A DNA stretch of 64,000 nucleotides, taken from contig JBHHYU010000002.1 of NCBI GenBank assembly GCA_046757725.1, positions 39,885-103,884 on the forward strand, written 5' to 3'. The notes under the pieces were generated by a model. It saw only the letters and a list, made by a program, of their open reading frames with translations. It was not told the DNA's origin and ran no database searches. The stretch is from JBHHYU01 sp046757725 (GTDB lineage Bacteria; Desulfobacterota; Binatia; UBA9968). Both the position numbers and the translations under genes were made by a program. Shown here in pieces: positions 14,873-23,722 of the stretch (positions are counted from its first letter, which is position 1; the number at the start of each line of letters is the position of its first letter).

Positions 14873-17593
14873 ATGGTGAAGCAAAAGAAATATGTTTTCT
14901 CTTTCGGTGGAGGCAAGGCTGAAGGCAAAGCGGCTATGCGAGAGCTCCTCGGAGGCAAGGGTGCCGGTCTTCACGAAATGACGCGGATTGGGGCTCCTGT
15001 TCCCCCTGGGTTCACTATTACTACCGATGTTTGCAGCTATTATTATGCGCACCGTCGTCGGTTTCCAAGGGGGCTCAACCGCGAGATACTCGTCGCACTC
15101 AGCAGAGTCGAAAAGGTCATGGGAAGAAAATTTGGTGACCCGGAAAGGCCTTTACTGGTATCGGTCCGATCCGGGGCGCGGGAATCCATGCCGGGGATGA
15201 TGGATACGGTTCTAAACCTCGGTCTGAACAATCAAACCGTTCAGGGCCTGATTACCGGTACAAAAAACGCGCGTTTCGCTTACGACTCCTACCGCCGCTT
15301 CGTTCAGATGTACGGTGATGTTGTGTTAGGACTCAAGCCGAAGGATAAACAGGAACGCGATCCGTTTGAGCTTATCTTGGAAGGTATGAAAGAAGCACGG
15401 GGAGTCCGTTTTGACACCGATCTCAGCGCTGAGGATCTCAAGGAGGTTGTGGCTGCCTTCAAAGCGGAGATCAAGACAAAACTGGGCAAGGATTTTCCCG
15501 AAGATCCTTATGAACAGCTCTGGGGCGCCATTGGCGCCGTTTTCGGTTCCTGGGACAATGACCGCGCTATCGCTTATCGCGACCTATACCGCATCCCGCA
15601 TACCTGGGGAACTGCGGTCAGCGTGCAGACCATGGTATTTGGGAATATGGGGAATAACTGTGCGACCGGCGTAGCCTTCACGCGCAACCCTGCCACAGGT
15701 GAAAAACGCTTTTATGGCGAGTTTCTGGTCAACGCCCAGGGGGAGGATGTGGTCGCGGGAATCCGTACGCCACGGCCTATACTGGAATTGCGAGATGTCA
15801 TGCCGAAGCCTTATGGCACGTTGCAGAGGGTAGCGAAAATCCTGGAGAAACACTATAGGGACGTGCAGGACATCGAGTTTACCATTGAAAATGCTAAGCT
15901 CTGGATGCTTCAGACCAGGACCGCGAAGCGAACCGGGTTTGCCGCCGTCCGAATTGCGGTGGATCTTGTTGGAGAAGGGATCATTTCGAAGAAAGCTGCC
16001 CTTAGCCGGATTGAGCCGGATCAGCTCACCCATCTTTTGCAGCCTATTTTTGATGAAACGGACAAGGAGCGAGCCGCAAAAGAGGGGCACATCCTGGCGA
16101 AAGGACTGCCTGCCGGACCGGGGGCAGCGACAGGTCGCATCGTCTTTCACGCGGCGGGTGCCGAAGAGTGGAAAAATCGCGGAGAACGCGTCATTCTCTG
16201 CCGCACCGAGACCAGCCCCGATGACATACGTGGTATGGAGGCATCTCAAGGAATCCTAACCGCACGGGGCGGAATGACCTCTCACGCAGCCCTTGTTGCA
16301 CGGCAGATGGGCAAAGTTTGCGTGGCCGGTTGTGAAGCGCTCAACATTGATTATATTCGGCGAGAGATGCGGGTCGGTGAGACCCTTTTAAAAGAGGGAG
16401 ATTGGATCTCTGTAGACGGAACCACCGGGGAGGTGATCCAGGGTGAGCTTCAGACCCGTCCCTCGGAAGTTCTCCAGGTGCTGGTTGGGGGGACTTTGGA
16501 AGCCAAAGACTCACAAGTATACCAGCAATTCGCAAAGCTTATGAAATGGGCGGATCGAGTGCGTAAGCTCGGAGTCCGGACCAATTCAGACCAACCGGAA
16601 CAGGCCAAGGTAGCTTTGGCCTTCGGCACTGAAGGGATCGGCCTTTGCCGGACAGAACACATGTTTTTTGAAGAAGACCGGATCTTGCCGGTTCGGGAGA
16701 TGATTTTAGCAAAGAACGAATCAGGTCGCCGCCGAGCCTTAGCCAAACTGCTCCCCCTCCAGAAGAAGGACTTTAAAGGTATCCTTGAGATTATGGGGAA
16801 GCTGCCTGTTACCATCCGTACCTTGGACCCTCCGCTGCATGAATTTCTCCCTAAGACCGAAGAGCAGATCCTGGAACTTGCACAGGTTATGGAGGTGCCG
16901 GTTGAAACCGTAAGAAATAAAGTGGCGGTCCTGCGGGAATTCAACCCTATGCTGGGGCACCGCGGCTGTCGTTTGGGTATTTCCTTTCCTGAAATAACCG
17001 AGATGCAGGCCCAGGCGATCTTCGAGGCGGCCTGCGAACTCCGTAAGGAGGGAAAAAATCCCTACCCTGAGGTCATGATCCCTTTGGTCGGGTCGCGCCA
17101 GGAGCTTCATGTGCAACGTGAAATTGTGGAACGGGTCGCCCAGGAAACCATGAGGACTTATGGTGTGAGGGTTCGCTATATGATTGGGACCATGATTGAG
17201 CTACCGCGAGCCTGCCTCTTGGCCGATGAGATTGCCCGCGAAGCAGAATTTTTCTCTTTTGGAACCAATGATCTGACGCAAACCTGTTTGGGTCTCTCCC
17301 GGGATGATGCGGGCAAGTTTCTCCCGGGCTACGTTGCCGGCGGCCTACTGCCGGAGGATCCCTTCGTCAGTATCGACCGGGACGGGGTCGGCGCGTTGAT
17401 GCAGATCGGAGTCGAGAAGGGACGAAAAGTTCGGAAAAATCTTGAGATGGGTATCTGTGGTGAACACGCCGGCGACCCCAGATCGGTTGCTTTCTGCCAC
17501 AAAGTCAAGCTGGATTACGTGAGCTGCTCTCCCTATCGCGTCCCCATTGCCAAGCTTGCGGCAGCCCAGGCCGCTCTGCGTAAACAATTCTAG
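14873..17593 (+). CDS. ppdK: Pyruvate, phosphate dikinase
   Basis: A 906-residue PPDK that interconverts pyruvate + ATP + Pi and PEP + AMP + PPi in central metabolism. The N-terminal ATP-grasp domain starts KYVFSFGGGKAEGKAAMRELLGGKG. The swivelling domain has the phosphohistidine motif ARGGMTSHAALVARQMGK (His about 471). The C-terminal PEP/pyruvate TIM barrel includes the TEHMFFEEDR block, IGTMIELPRA, SFGTNDLTQ and the catalytic Cys in GICGEHAGDP (about 862). Length is typical or slightly long. ATG 14873 has an AGGAG site 6 nt upstream. Often important in anaerobes and in reverse glycolytic flux, but no other central-carbon gene is nearby. Confidence 0.97.
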   Translation: MVKQKKYVFSFGGGKAEGKAAMRELLGGKGAGLHEMTRIGAPVPPGFTITTDVCSYYYAHRRRFPRGLNREILVALSRVEKVMGRKFGDPERPLLVSVRSGARESMPGMMDTVLNLGLNNQTVQGLITGTKNARFAYDSYRRFVQMYGDVVLGLKPKDKQERDPFELILEGMKEARGVRFDTDLSAEDLKEVVAAFKAEIKTKLGKDFPEDPYEQLWGAIGAVFGSWDNDRAIAYRDLYRIPHTWGTAVSVQTMVFGNMGNNCATGVAFTRNPATGEKRFYGEFLVNAQGEDVVAGIRTPRPILELRDVMPKPYGTLQRVAKILEKHYRDVQDIEFTIENAKLWMLQTRTAKRTGFAAVRIAVDLVGEGIISKKAALSRIEPDQLTHLLQPIFDETDKERAAKEGHILAKGLPAGPGAATGRIVFHAAGAEEWKNRGERVILCRTETSPDDIRGMEASQGILTARGGMTSHAALVARQMGKVCVAGCEALNIDYIRREMRVGETLLKEGDWISVDGTTGEVIQGELQTRPSEVLQVLVGGTLEAKDSQVYQQFAKLMKWADRVRKLGVRTNSDQPEQAKVALAFGTEGIGLCRTEHMFFEEDRILPVREMILAKNESGRRRALAKLLPLQKKDFKGILEIMGKLPVTIRTLDPPLHEFLPKTEEQILELAQVMEVPVETVRNKVAVLREFNPMLGHRGCRLGISFPEITEMQAQAIFEAACELRKEGKNPYPEVMIPLVGSRQELHVQREIVERVAQETMRTYGVRVRYMIGTMIELPRACLLADEIAREAEFFSFGTNDLTQTCLGLSRDDAGKFLPGYVAGGLLPEDPFVSIDRDGVGALMQIGVEKGRKVRKNLEMGICGEHAGDPRSVAFCHKVKLDYVSCSPYRVPIAKLAAAQAALRKQF

Positions 17594-17678
17594 GTGCCTC
17601 ATGTGTTCTTTTCCTGCCTGGAAAACGGTGTAATGGCGCGCCGCTAGCCTTTTTATAGCCTATAGCGCTGTTTTAAAG

Positions 17679-17707
17679 TTGACAGCAGGGCCAATTTTTA
17701 AGATAAT
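17679..17707 (+). promoter_or_regulatory. Sigma-70-type promoter for pilB
   Basis: Perfect -35 TTGACA (17679-17684), 17-nt spacer, -10 GATAAT (17702-17707, 5 of 6). The predicted transcript starts near 17714, about 19 nt before the pilB ATG. It sits inside an in-frame upstream extension of pilB, which argues that the extension is not translated. Confidence 0.6.
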
Positions 17708-17732
17708 TCAACTATTTCCTATCGGTTTTTTT

Positions 17733-19460
17733 ATGGAACCTCGTATTGCTGAGCTTTTAGTCCGGGGAGGAGTTGTCACCCGTGAGCAACTTACAACCGC
17801 CCTTGAAAAAGAGAAAAAAAACGGCTCCAACCTTGTCCAGGAACTAGTTCAACTAGGGCTTACGACCGAAGATCAGCTCGCCGAATTTCTCGCCAAGCAA
17901 TTTGGTATCGAAAAGGTCGAGCTGGAAAACTCCGAGATCGAAGATTCAGTTTTCAATCTGGTCCCACCTCAATTTATCCAGAAACATCAGATCATTCCTC
18001 TCCGCCTTCGGGGTTCCACCCTGACCGTAGCCTTGACTGATCCAACTGACCTGATGGCAATCAATGAAATCAAGTTCATCACCGGCTACGACGTGCGGCT
18101 TGTGTTGGCTTCCGGTTCAGCCATCAAACAGGTTCTGGAAAAACGCTTCGGCAGTGTCAGTTACGACGAAGTTCTCAAGAAGTTAAGTGACGACGAGTTG
18201 GAAGTTATCCGGGAAGAGGAAGAGATTAACCTCGAACAGCTCCAACAAGCCACCATGGATGCCCCGGTGGTGACCTTAGTCAACGCGGTTTTGGCTGATG
18301 CCGCGAAGCGCGGGGCAAGCGATATCCATGTGGAACCCTATGAGAAAATCTTTCGTGTTCGATTCCGGATTGATGGGGTATTGCAAGAGATCATGACCCC
18401 ACCCCCTAAACTGAAGAACGCCTTAGTCTCCCGTCTTAAGGTCATGGCCAATCTCGACATTGCGGAGAGGAGACGAACCCAAGACGGGCGGATCAAGCTC
18501 AAACGGGGACCCGGGCAGGAGCTGGATATTCGGGTTTCGGTCTTACCCACGCTCTTCGGGGAGAAAATCGTTATGCGTCTCCTGGACAAGTCTAATCTTC
18601 AACTCGATATGGCAAAGCTCGGATTCGATACTCAAAACCTGGAGGATTTTCATGGGGCGATCCATAAACCCTACGGGATGATTCTCATCACAGGCCCTAC
18701 CGGAAGCGGTAAATCTACCACCTTGTACTCAGCCCTTGCAGAACTCAACCAGCCGGATGTCAACATCTCTACCGCTGAGGATCCGGTGGAATATAACCTC
18801 ATGGGGATTAACCAGGTACAGGTCAGGGAAGAGATCGGGCTTAGCTTTGCGGCTTCTTTACGATCCTTCCTCCGTCAAGACCCCGACATTATCATGGTGG
18901 GAGAGATCCGAGATTTGGAAACGGCTCAAATCGCTGTCAAAGCTGCCCTTACCGGCCATCTAGTTCTTAGTACTCTCCATACCAATGATGCCCCCTCTAC
19001 CGTCGGGCGTTTGATCAATATGGGGTTGGAGCCCTTTCTGCTTACCTCGTCAATTAATCTGGTTGCTGCCCAGAGATTGGTGCGCAAGATCTGTACCGAT
19101 TGTAAAGTGCCGGCAGAAATCAGCTCCGATGCGCTCCTCAACATCGGTGTCGATCCCACAGAACTCGTTCCAGAGTTTCCCGTGTTTCACGGCGAAGGCT
19201 GTCCTAAATGTAATCACACGGGGTACAAGGGGCGCATTGCCATCTATGAGATCCTAGTCATGCGTGAGACGCTAAAAGAGATGATTTTAAGAGGCTCCTC
19301 GGCTGAGGATCTAAAGCGAGAGGCGGTCAAGCTGGGCATGAGCACGCTTAGAATGAGCGCTATTCAAAAAGTCCGCCAGGGGCTCACGACCATCGAAGAG
19401 ACCGTGCGTACAACCGACTCCGACAAGGGGTTTGGATCGGTGTTTTCGGGGGCTATTTGA
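17733..19460 (+). CDS. pilB: Type IV pilus extension ATPase PilB
   Basis: A 575-residue GspE/PilB-type hexameric secretion ATPase that powers pilus assembly at the inner membrane. The N-terminal GSPII_E_N region (1-150) contains LLVRGGVVTREQLTTAL and the DPTDLMAINEIKFITG block. Walker A GPTGSGKST is near 321, the Asp box and Walker B DPDIIMVGEIRD near 383, and a zinc-binding CxxC pair at about 453 (CTDC) and 490 (CPKC). ATG 17733 is chosen over a TTG at 17679 because the latter is the -35 element of a good promoter. pilC follows after 79 nt. No pilT retraction ATPase is in the window. Confidence 0.95.
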   Translation: MEPRIAELLVRGGVVTREQLTTALEKEKKNGSNLVQELVQLGLTTEDQLAEFLAKQFGIEKVELENSEIEDSVFNLVPPQFIQKHQIIPLRLRGSTLTVALTDPTDLMAINEIKFITGYDVRLVLASGSAIKQVLEKRFGSVSYDEVLKKLSDDELEVIREEEEINLEQLQQATMDAPVVTLVNAVLADAAKRGASDIHVEPYEKIFRVRFRIDGVLQEIMTPPPKLKNALVSRLKVMANLDIAERRRTQDGRIKLKRGPGQELDIRVSVLPTLFGEKIVMRLLDKSNLQLDMAKLGFDTQNLEDFHGAIHKPYGMILITGPTGSGKSTTLYSALAELNQPDVNISTAEDPVEYNLMGINQVQVREEIGLSFAASLRSFLRQDPDIIMVGEIRDLETAQIAVKAALTGHLVLSTLHTNDAPSTVGRLINMGLEPFLLTSSINLVAAQRLVRKICTDCKVPAEISSDALLNIGVDPTELVPEFPVFHGEGCPKCNHTGYKGRIAIYEILVMRETLKEMILRGSSAEDLKREAVKLGMSTLRMSAIQKVRQGLTTIEETVRTTDSDKGFGSVFSGAI

Positions 19461-19539
19461 TGCCTGGGTTTCGGGGACGCAGGAGTGGGGTGAGGTACGC
19501 TCCGGCGATCCGGCTTACCGGTGCCGAAGGGAGACAGTA

Positions 19540-20760
19540 ATGCCGGTCTTTGTATGGGAAGGAAGAACCGCCCAGGGAAAGGTCCTCAAAGGCGAGAGGG
19601 AAGCCCCAAGTCAGAGGGAGATTTTTAGCTGGCTCCGGGGCCAGAGGATTCGGCCTATTCCCACTCGGGTTCGGGAGAAAGGGAAGGGGCTAGATAAAGA
19701 AATTACCATCCCTGGGTTTGGGCCAAAGGTGAAGTCTCGGGATGTAATCGTCTTCACCCGCCTGTTCGGGACCATGATCGATGCGGGGCTTCCAATCGTT
19801 CAAAGCCTTGATATATTAGTCCAGCAGACAGAGAATAAGGCCTTCAAACAGACTGTTAGTATGATCAAACAGGATGTGGCCGGTGGATCAACACTGGCCG
19901 ACGCCTTGAGCAAACATCCAAAAATTTTCGACGATCTCTATGTCAACATGGTAGCGGCCGGGGAAATTGGCGGCGTCTTGAACACGATTCTTAATCGTAT
20001 TTCGCTCTTCATCGAGAAGGCAGCAAAGCTGAAAAAGAAAGTGAAGGGAGCCATGATCTACCCTGCTACGATCATCGGAGTGGCAGTGATTGTGGTTGCT
20101 ATCCTACTGATCTATGTTATTCCCGTCTTTGCCGACCTTTATGGCAGCATGGGCCATGCTCTGCCGGCCCCTACTCAGTTTACGATCAACATCAGCAACT
20201 GGTTTCGGGCCTATTTCTTCTACCTAGTAGGGGCCATTGGTATCGTCATCATCGCGCTTCGGATTTACTATAAAACGGATCAGGGAAGAATGGCGATCGA
20301 CGGTCTTTTTCTCAGGCTTCCGGTCATGGGAGATCTGCTCCGCAAAGTGGCGGTGGCACGTTTTTCGCAAAACATGTCGATTCTTCTCAGCTCCGGGGTT
20401 CCTATTTTAGATGGCCTGGCCATTACCGGCAAGACCGCTGGAAACAAGGTTATTGAAAAGGCCGTCATGGATGCCCGTGTCAGCATCAGCAGAGGACAGA
20501 CGATCGCGGAGCCGCTAGCACAGAGTAAACTCTTCCCTCCCATGGTCTGCCAGATGGTAGCTATTGGAGAAAACACCGGGGCCCTGGATGCTATGCTCAA
20601 AAAGGTGGCGGATTTTTATGAAGAAGAGGTGGATAACTCCGTAGCCAATTTAACTGCTCTCATGGAGCCGATGATCATGGTGGTCCTCGGTGTCATCCTC
20701 GGCGGGTTAGTGATTTCGATGTACCTGCCGATATTCCAACTAGGCTCAGTGATCTCATAA
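19540..20760 (+). CDS. pilC: Type IV pilus inner-membrane platform protein PilC
   Basis: A 406-residue GspF/PilC platform protein. It starts MPVFVWEGRTAQGKVLKGE, the family's usual N terminus, and has two T2SSF domains, each with the FTRLFGTMIDAGLPIVQSL / FSQNMSILLSSGVPILDGL signature. Three membrane helices are visible (about 170-195 VIVVAILLIYVIPVFA, 220-240, and 375-400). ATG 19540 has an AAGGGAGA site; a longer frame beginning at 19432 overlaps pilB and is not supported. It lies between pilB and the sensor-activator gene. Confidence 0.94.
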   Translation: MPVFVWEGRTAQGKVLKGEREAPSQREIFSWLRGQRIRPIPTRVREKGKGLDKEITIPGFGPKVKSRDVIVFTRLFGTMIDAGLPIVQSLDILVQQTENKAFKQTVSMIKQDVAGGSTLADALSKHPKIFDDLYVNMVAAGEIGGVLNTILNRISLFIEKAAKLKKKVKGAMIYPATIIGVAVIVVAILLIYVIPVFADLYGSMGHALPAPTQFTINISNWFRAYFFYLVGAIGIVIIALRIYYKTDQGRMAIDGLFLRLPVMGDLLRKVAVARFSQNMSILLSSGVPILDGLAITGKTAGNKVIEKAVMDARVSISRGQTIAEPLAQSKLFPPMVCQMVAIGENTGALDAMLKKVADFYEEEVDNSVANLTALMEPMIMVVLGVILGGLVISMYLPIFQLGSVIS

Positions 20761-20787
20761 AAAGGTTGGCGTGAGCCGCACCCTGCT

Positions 20788-20827
20788 CGACGTTGAACTT
20801 CGAACATCGGACTTTGAACGAAGAAAA
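20788..20827. repeat. TTGAAC-rich element around the regulator's possible start
   Basis: The stretch holds GTTGAAC (20792-20798), TTCGAA and TTTGAAC in near-regular spacing. It is similar in style to the element at 59748..59786 near pilX. Translated, it gives the awkward N terminus of the sensor-activator, suggesting an intergenic repeat read as coding. Two copies only in this window. Confidence 0.3.
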
Positions 20828-22862
20828 TAGAGAGTTGTCCCAAAGGATCAAGTGGCTACTCTTGCTGAGGGTAGTTATACTCTCCTTTTTTCTGGGCGCA
20901 GTTGCCCTCTTTCATTTTCTCAAAGAGGGAGAAAACCCTGCGCTTTTCCACGCACTTCAGATTCCCCTCCTTGCCGCCTATATTTTCTCGCTGGGCTCTG
21001 CGCTGAGCCTTTCTCGTGTGAAAACTCTCCGTTGGTTTGCCCATCTCCAGATCGATTTCGACGTCCTTTTGGTTACGGGCATAGTTTTTATCACAGGCGA
21101 TGTCGAGAGCCCCTTCCCATTTCTCTATAACCTTGCCATCATGAATAGCGCTATCCTGTTATTCTATCGCGGTGCCTTTCTCACCGCAGGCGTCTCTGGC
21201 GTCTGTTATGGCGGGCTTCTTCTCTGGAGTCACGTCCAATTTCCACGGCCGGCAGTGTCCACGTTCGAGCCTCTTGTCCTGGGTCTTACGCTTAACATCC
21301 CCACGTTTTTTATTATTGGTTTTTTAGGTGGATTTCTTGCCAAGAGACTTTATGAGGCAGAGCAACTTTTAAAGGAGAAACAACGAGCTTATCGCGATCT
21401 TGAGGCTCTTAAAGAGGCCCTTGTTGAAGGCATAGGTGGCGGTGTAGCCATCACCGGCCTCAAGGGTGAGATCAACTATTTTAACAGGCAGGCCCAAACC
21501 TTGCTCTCTCTGCGGGAAAGGGCTGTCCTCGGAAAAAAATTGACGGAACTTTTTCCCAACTTCTCTTACAGTTTTGATGGGGTCCAGCAACAAAGCACGA
21601 CGGGTCCCAATGAGTTTGCCTATGCTGACCCCCAGGGGAGAGGTAATAAACAATTGCGCTTAACCCTGGCCCCGCTGAGCGATCAGGCTCAGCGAAGGAT
21701 CGGTTTCGTCGCCATCCTGGAGGATATCACAAGGTTGAGGGAGATGGAGGATAAGATCCGGTTTGAGGAGGAATTACGCAAGGCAAGGGCACGGGAATTG
21801 GACGATGATCAGAGTAACGGGGCCAAGCAGACGTTTCAGTTCGAAGGGGTCATCGGGCGAGGGGGTGGGGTGGAAAAGATCTACGGTCTTGTTCAGAAAG
21901 TAGCCGCTACCGATACGACAGTCTTGATTACAGGTGAGAGCGGGACGGGAAAAGAGCTGGTGGCTCGGGCTATTCATGGTAACGGACCACGTTGCGATCG
22001 TCCCTTTGTGGCCGTAAACTGCGGGGCGATCCCGGAACATCTCATGGAAAGTGAGCTATTCGGACACGTCCGCGGTGCATTTACAGGGGCCGTTTCGGAT
22101 CATGAGGGGGTATTCAAGCAAGCAGACGGAGGTAGCATCTTTTTAGATGAGGTGGGAGAGCTTCCGTTACACCTTCAGGTAAAACTTCTAAGGGTCTTGC
22201 AAGAAAAGACGTTTACACCGGTGGGGGGTAGCAAGCAGGTCAAGGTGAATGTGAGAGTGATCTCCGCCTCCAACAAGGATCTCCGCAAAGAAGTGGAGAA
22301 AAAGGCCTTCCGGGAAGACTTGTTTTACCGTCTGAATGTCCTTCAAATGGTCATGCCCCCCTTGCGTAACCGAAGGGAGGATATTCCGGGCTTGGCGGAT
22401 TATTTTATCCGGAAGTTTAGCCAGGCTCTCAACAAGAAGGTCGAGGAGATCTCCAGCGAGGCTTTGATGTATCTGATGAACTATCCCTATCCGGGAAATA
22501 TCCGGGAATTGGAAAATATGATTGAGCATGCGGTGGCCGTCACGGGTAGCAACATCATTACTGAGGAGGATCTCCCCGCTCACATTAAAGGTGTTCCTAT
22601 ATCGGAAGAATTTGAGCTTTTTGAAAAGACAGCCCCCGGTGGAGCGGATAACTTTTTCAACAAGGGCCTGTCTCTGGATGAGGAGTTGGCGACTCACGAG
22701 AAGTGTATATTATTAGGGGCCTTGAAAAGGGCTAAGGGTGTTCAGAAGCGAGCTGCTGAGATTTTGGGGATCAACTATCGATCTTTGAGACACAGACTGG
22801 AGAAATACGGGATGCTGAACTCAAAGAACCATACTAGCGGTGGGGAGGATCAAGCCGAATAA
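20793..22862 (+). CDS. Membrane-bound PAS sensor fused to NtrC-type sigma-54 activator (PilS/PilR-like fusion)
   Basis: A protein of up to 689 residues. About six membrane helices fill residues 20-200, like the PilS input domain (WLLLLRVVILSFFLGAVALF first). A PAS-like domain follows (about 205-310, GIGGGVAITGLKGEINYFNRQA). The sequence then passes straight to an AAA+ sigma-54 interaction domain: Walker A GESGTGKE near 380, GAFTGA near 428, Walker B IFLDEVGEL. A Fis-type HTH lies at about 640-675 (KRAAEILGINYRSLRHRLEKYG). No histidine kinase, HATPase or receiver domain lies between, so this is a one-component regulator. It sits between pilC and pilA and most likely activates the sigma-54 promoters of the pilus genes. 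The start is uncertain: TTG 20793 lies in a repeat-like element, and TTG 20835 gives a more normal N terminus. Confidence 0.88.
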   Translation: MNFEHRTLNEENRELSQRIKWLLLLRVVILSFFLGAVALFHFLKEGENPALFHALQIPLLAAYIFSLGSALSLSRVKTLRWFAHLQIDFDVLLVTGIVFITGDVESPFPFLYNLAIMNSAILLFYRGAFLTAGVSGVCYGGLLLWSHVQFPRPAVSTFEPLVLGLTLNIPTFFIIGFLGGFLAKRLYEAEQLLKEKQRAYRDLEALKEALVEGIGGGVAITGLKGEINYFNRQAQTLLSLRERAVLGKKLTELFPNFSYSFDGVQQQSTTGPNEFAYADPQGRGNKQLRLTLAPLSDQAQRRIGFVAILEDITRLREMEDKIRFEEELRKARARELDDDQSNGAKQTFQFEGVIGRGGGVEKIYGLVQKVAATDTTVLITGESGTGKELVARAIHGNGPRCDRPFVAVNCGAIPEHLMESELFGHVRGAFTGAVSDHEGVFKQADGGSIFLDEVGELPLHLQVKLLRVLQEKTFTPVGGSKQVKVNVRVISASNKDLRKEVEKKAFREDLFYRLNVLQMVMPPLRNRREDIPGLADYFIRKFSQALNKKVEEISSEALMYLMNYPYPGNIRELENMIEHAVAVTGSNIITEEDLPAHIKGVPISEEFELFEKTAPGGADNFFNKGLSLDEELATHEKCILLGALKRAKGVQKRAAEILGINYRSLRHRLEKYGMLNSKNHTSGGEDQAE

Positions 22863-23021
22863 CACTCTATGTTATAGTTTAATATTAACTGTTTTGTTAT
22901 TAGTCTTTAAATTGCCTTTTTTTGTCATTTCCAAGAAATGGTAATCTCGTAAAAAGTAACTGCAACTCATTGTTTTTAAAAGTTTTGTAAAGCAAAACCC
23001 GTAGCCTACCTAAAGATTCCC

Positions 23022-23051
23022 AAATGGAAGGCTTTTCAAGCCAGTCCATTT
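23022..23051. repeat. Interrupted palindrome directly upstream of the pilA promoter
   Basis: AAATGGA (23022-23028) pairs with TCCATTT (23045-23051), and GGCTT (23030-23034) with AAGCC (23038-23042), around a TTC centre. It ends 4 nt before the -24 element. No T-run follows, so a terminator is less likely than a protein-binding site. Confidence 0.6.
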
Positions 23052-23055
23052 AAGA

Positions 23056-23071
23056 TGGTCTAATTATTGCT
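23056..23071 (+). promoter_or_regulatory. Sigma-54 (-24/-12) promoter of pilA
   Basis: TGGTCTAATTATTGCT keeps the essential GG-N10-GC spacing with a consensus -12 TTGC. It predicts a start near 23081 and a leader of about 143 nt to pilA. The sigma-54 activator gene lies immediately upstream. Confidence 0.65.
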
Positions 23072-23223
23072 TTACCTGTCATATGAGTTGTTGAAGAACC
23101 CTTTTAGGAACCTACTAGGAACCAAAATCGCAGGAGGTGAGCCGGAGAGTAAAACTCTGTGTTGATTGGTACGAAGGGTAAGAAACGGCAAAAATTAATA
23201 TAATAAAGGAGGAACCGTATACC

Positions 23224-23610
23224 ATGGACAGATTGAGATTAAAAGCCGAGGGGGGCTTTACGCTCATTGAACTTCTGGTAGTGATCGCTATCATTGGTAT
23301 CTTGGCAGCTATCGCCATCCCACAGTTTGCCGCCTATAGGAAGAGGGGGTTCGAGGCTAATGTAAAAGCCGACCTGAGAAATGCAGCCACGGCCCAGGAG
23401 GCATATTTCGTGACGAATAACGCGTATAAGACCTGCACGGCTTGTACCTCTTCAGACATAGAAGGATACAATAAAAGCGCAAGCGTGGCGGTGAACACTG
23501 GCGGGGGCACAAGCACTTTCACACTTACGGCAACACATGCTAATTGTAGTACCAACGTGTGGACGTACCTAAGTAGTACCGGTGCCATCACTGGAAGCGC
23601 GTGCCCATGA
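23224..23610 (+). CDS. pilA: Type IV major pilin PilA
   Basis: A 128-residue type IVa prepilin. The short leader MDRLRLKAEGG precedes FTLIELLVVIAIIGILAAIAIPQF; cleavage by PilD after G11 leaves about 117 residues with N-methyl-Phe and the essential Glu5. The globular part has four cysteines (two in TCTACT, one in ANCS, one in SACP), enough for two disulfides. It is longer than the roughly 60-residue conductive pilins of Geobacter, so an e-pilin role is not indicated. Spacing from AAAGGAGG to ATG is 10-11 nt. It has its own sigma-54 promoter and terminator, consistent with high monocistronic expression. Confidence 0.95.
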   Translation: MDRLRLKAEGGFTLIELLVVIAIIGILAAIAIPQFAAYRKRGFEANVKADLRNAATAQEAYFVTNNAYKTCTACTSSDIEGYNKSASVAVNTGGGTSTFTLTATHANCSTNVWTYLSSTGAITGSACP

Positions 23611-23640
23611 TCGACCGTGCGATCGTTGACGATTAATTCT

Positions 23641-23697
23641 CCACAGAAGGGGGGGAAGGAGGATTTTCCTTCCCCCCCTTCTGTGGTTCTTTTCCTT
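23641..23697 (+). terminator. Intrinsic terminator of pilA
   Basis: A perfect 20-bp stem (23641-23660 with 23667-23686), 6-nt loop, then the T-rich TTCTTTTCCTTCT. The stem contains seven consecutive G:C pairs. One of the clearest terminators in the window. Confidence 0.85.
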
Positions 23698-23722
23698 CTA
23701 AACTTGTTCGCTTAGACCTTCC

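Larger units (their letters stand above)
22863..23223 (+). other. pilA upstream regulatory region
   Basis: 361 nt, A+T-rich, no gene. It holds a 30-nt inverted repeat (23022..23051), a -24/-12 promoter (23056..23071), a leader of about 140 nt and a strong AAAGGAGG ribosome site at 23206-23213. GGAACC occurs twice in the leader. I compared it with the GEMM c-di-GMP-I riboswitch core and found no match. Confidence 0.6.

Noticed and set aside
15584..16249. 221-codon minus-strand frame inside ppdK
   Set aside because: Antisense shadow of PPDK with no recognisable product.
17634..17649. GG-N10-GC match upstream of pilB
   Set aside because: The -12 part (CTAGC) is poor, and a near-consensus sigma-70 promoter lies closer to the gene.
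23083..23213. c-di-GMP-I (GEMM) riboswitch in the pilA leader
   Set aside because: None of the conserved core segments of that class could be found.
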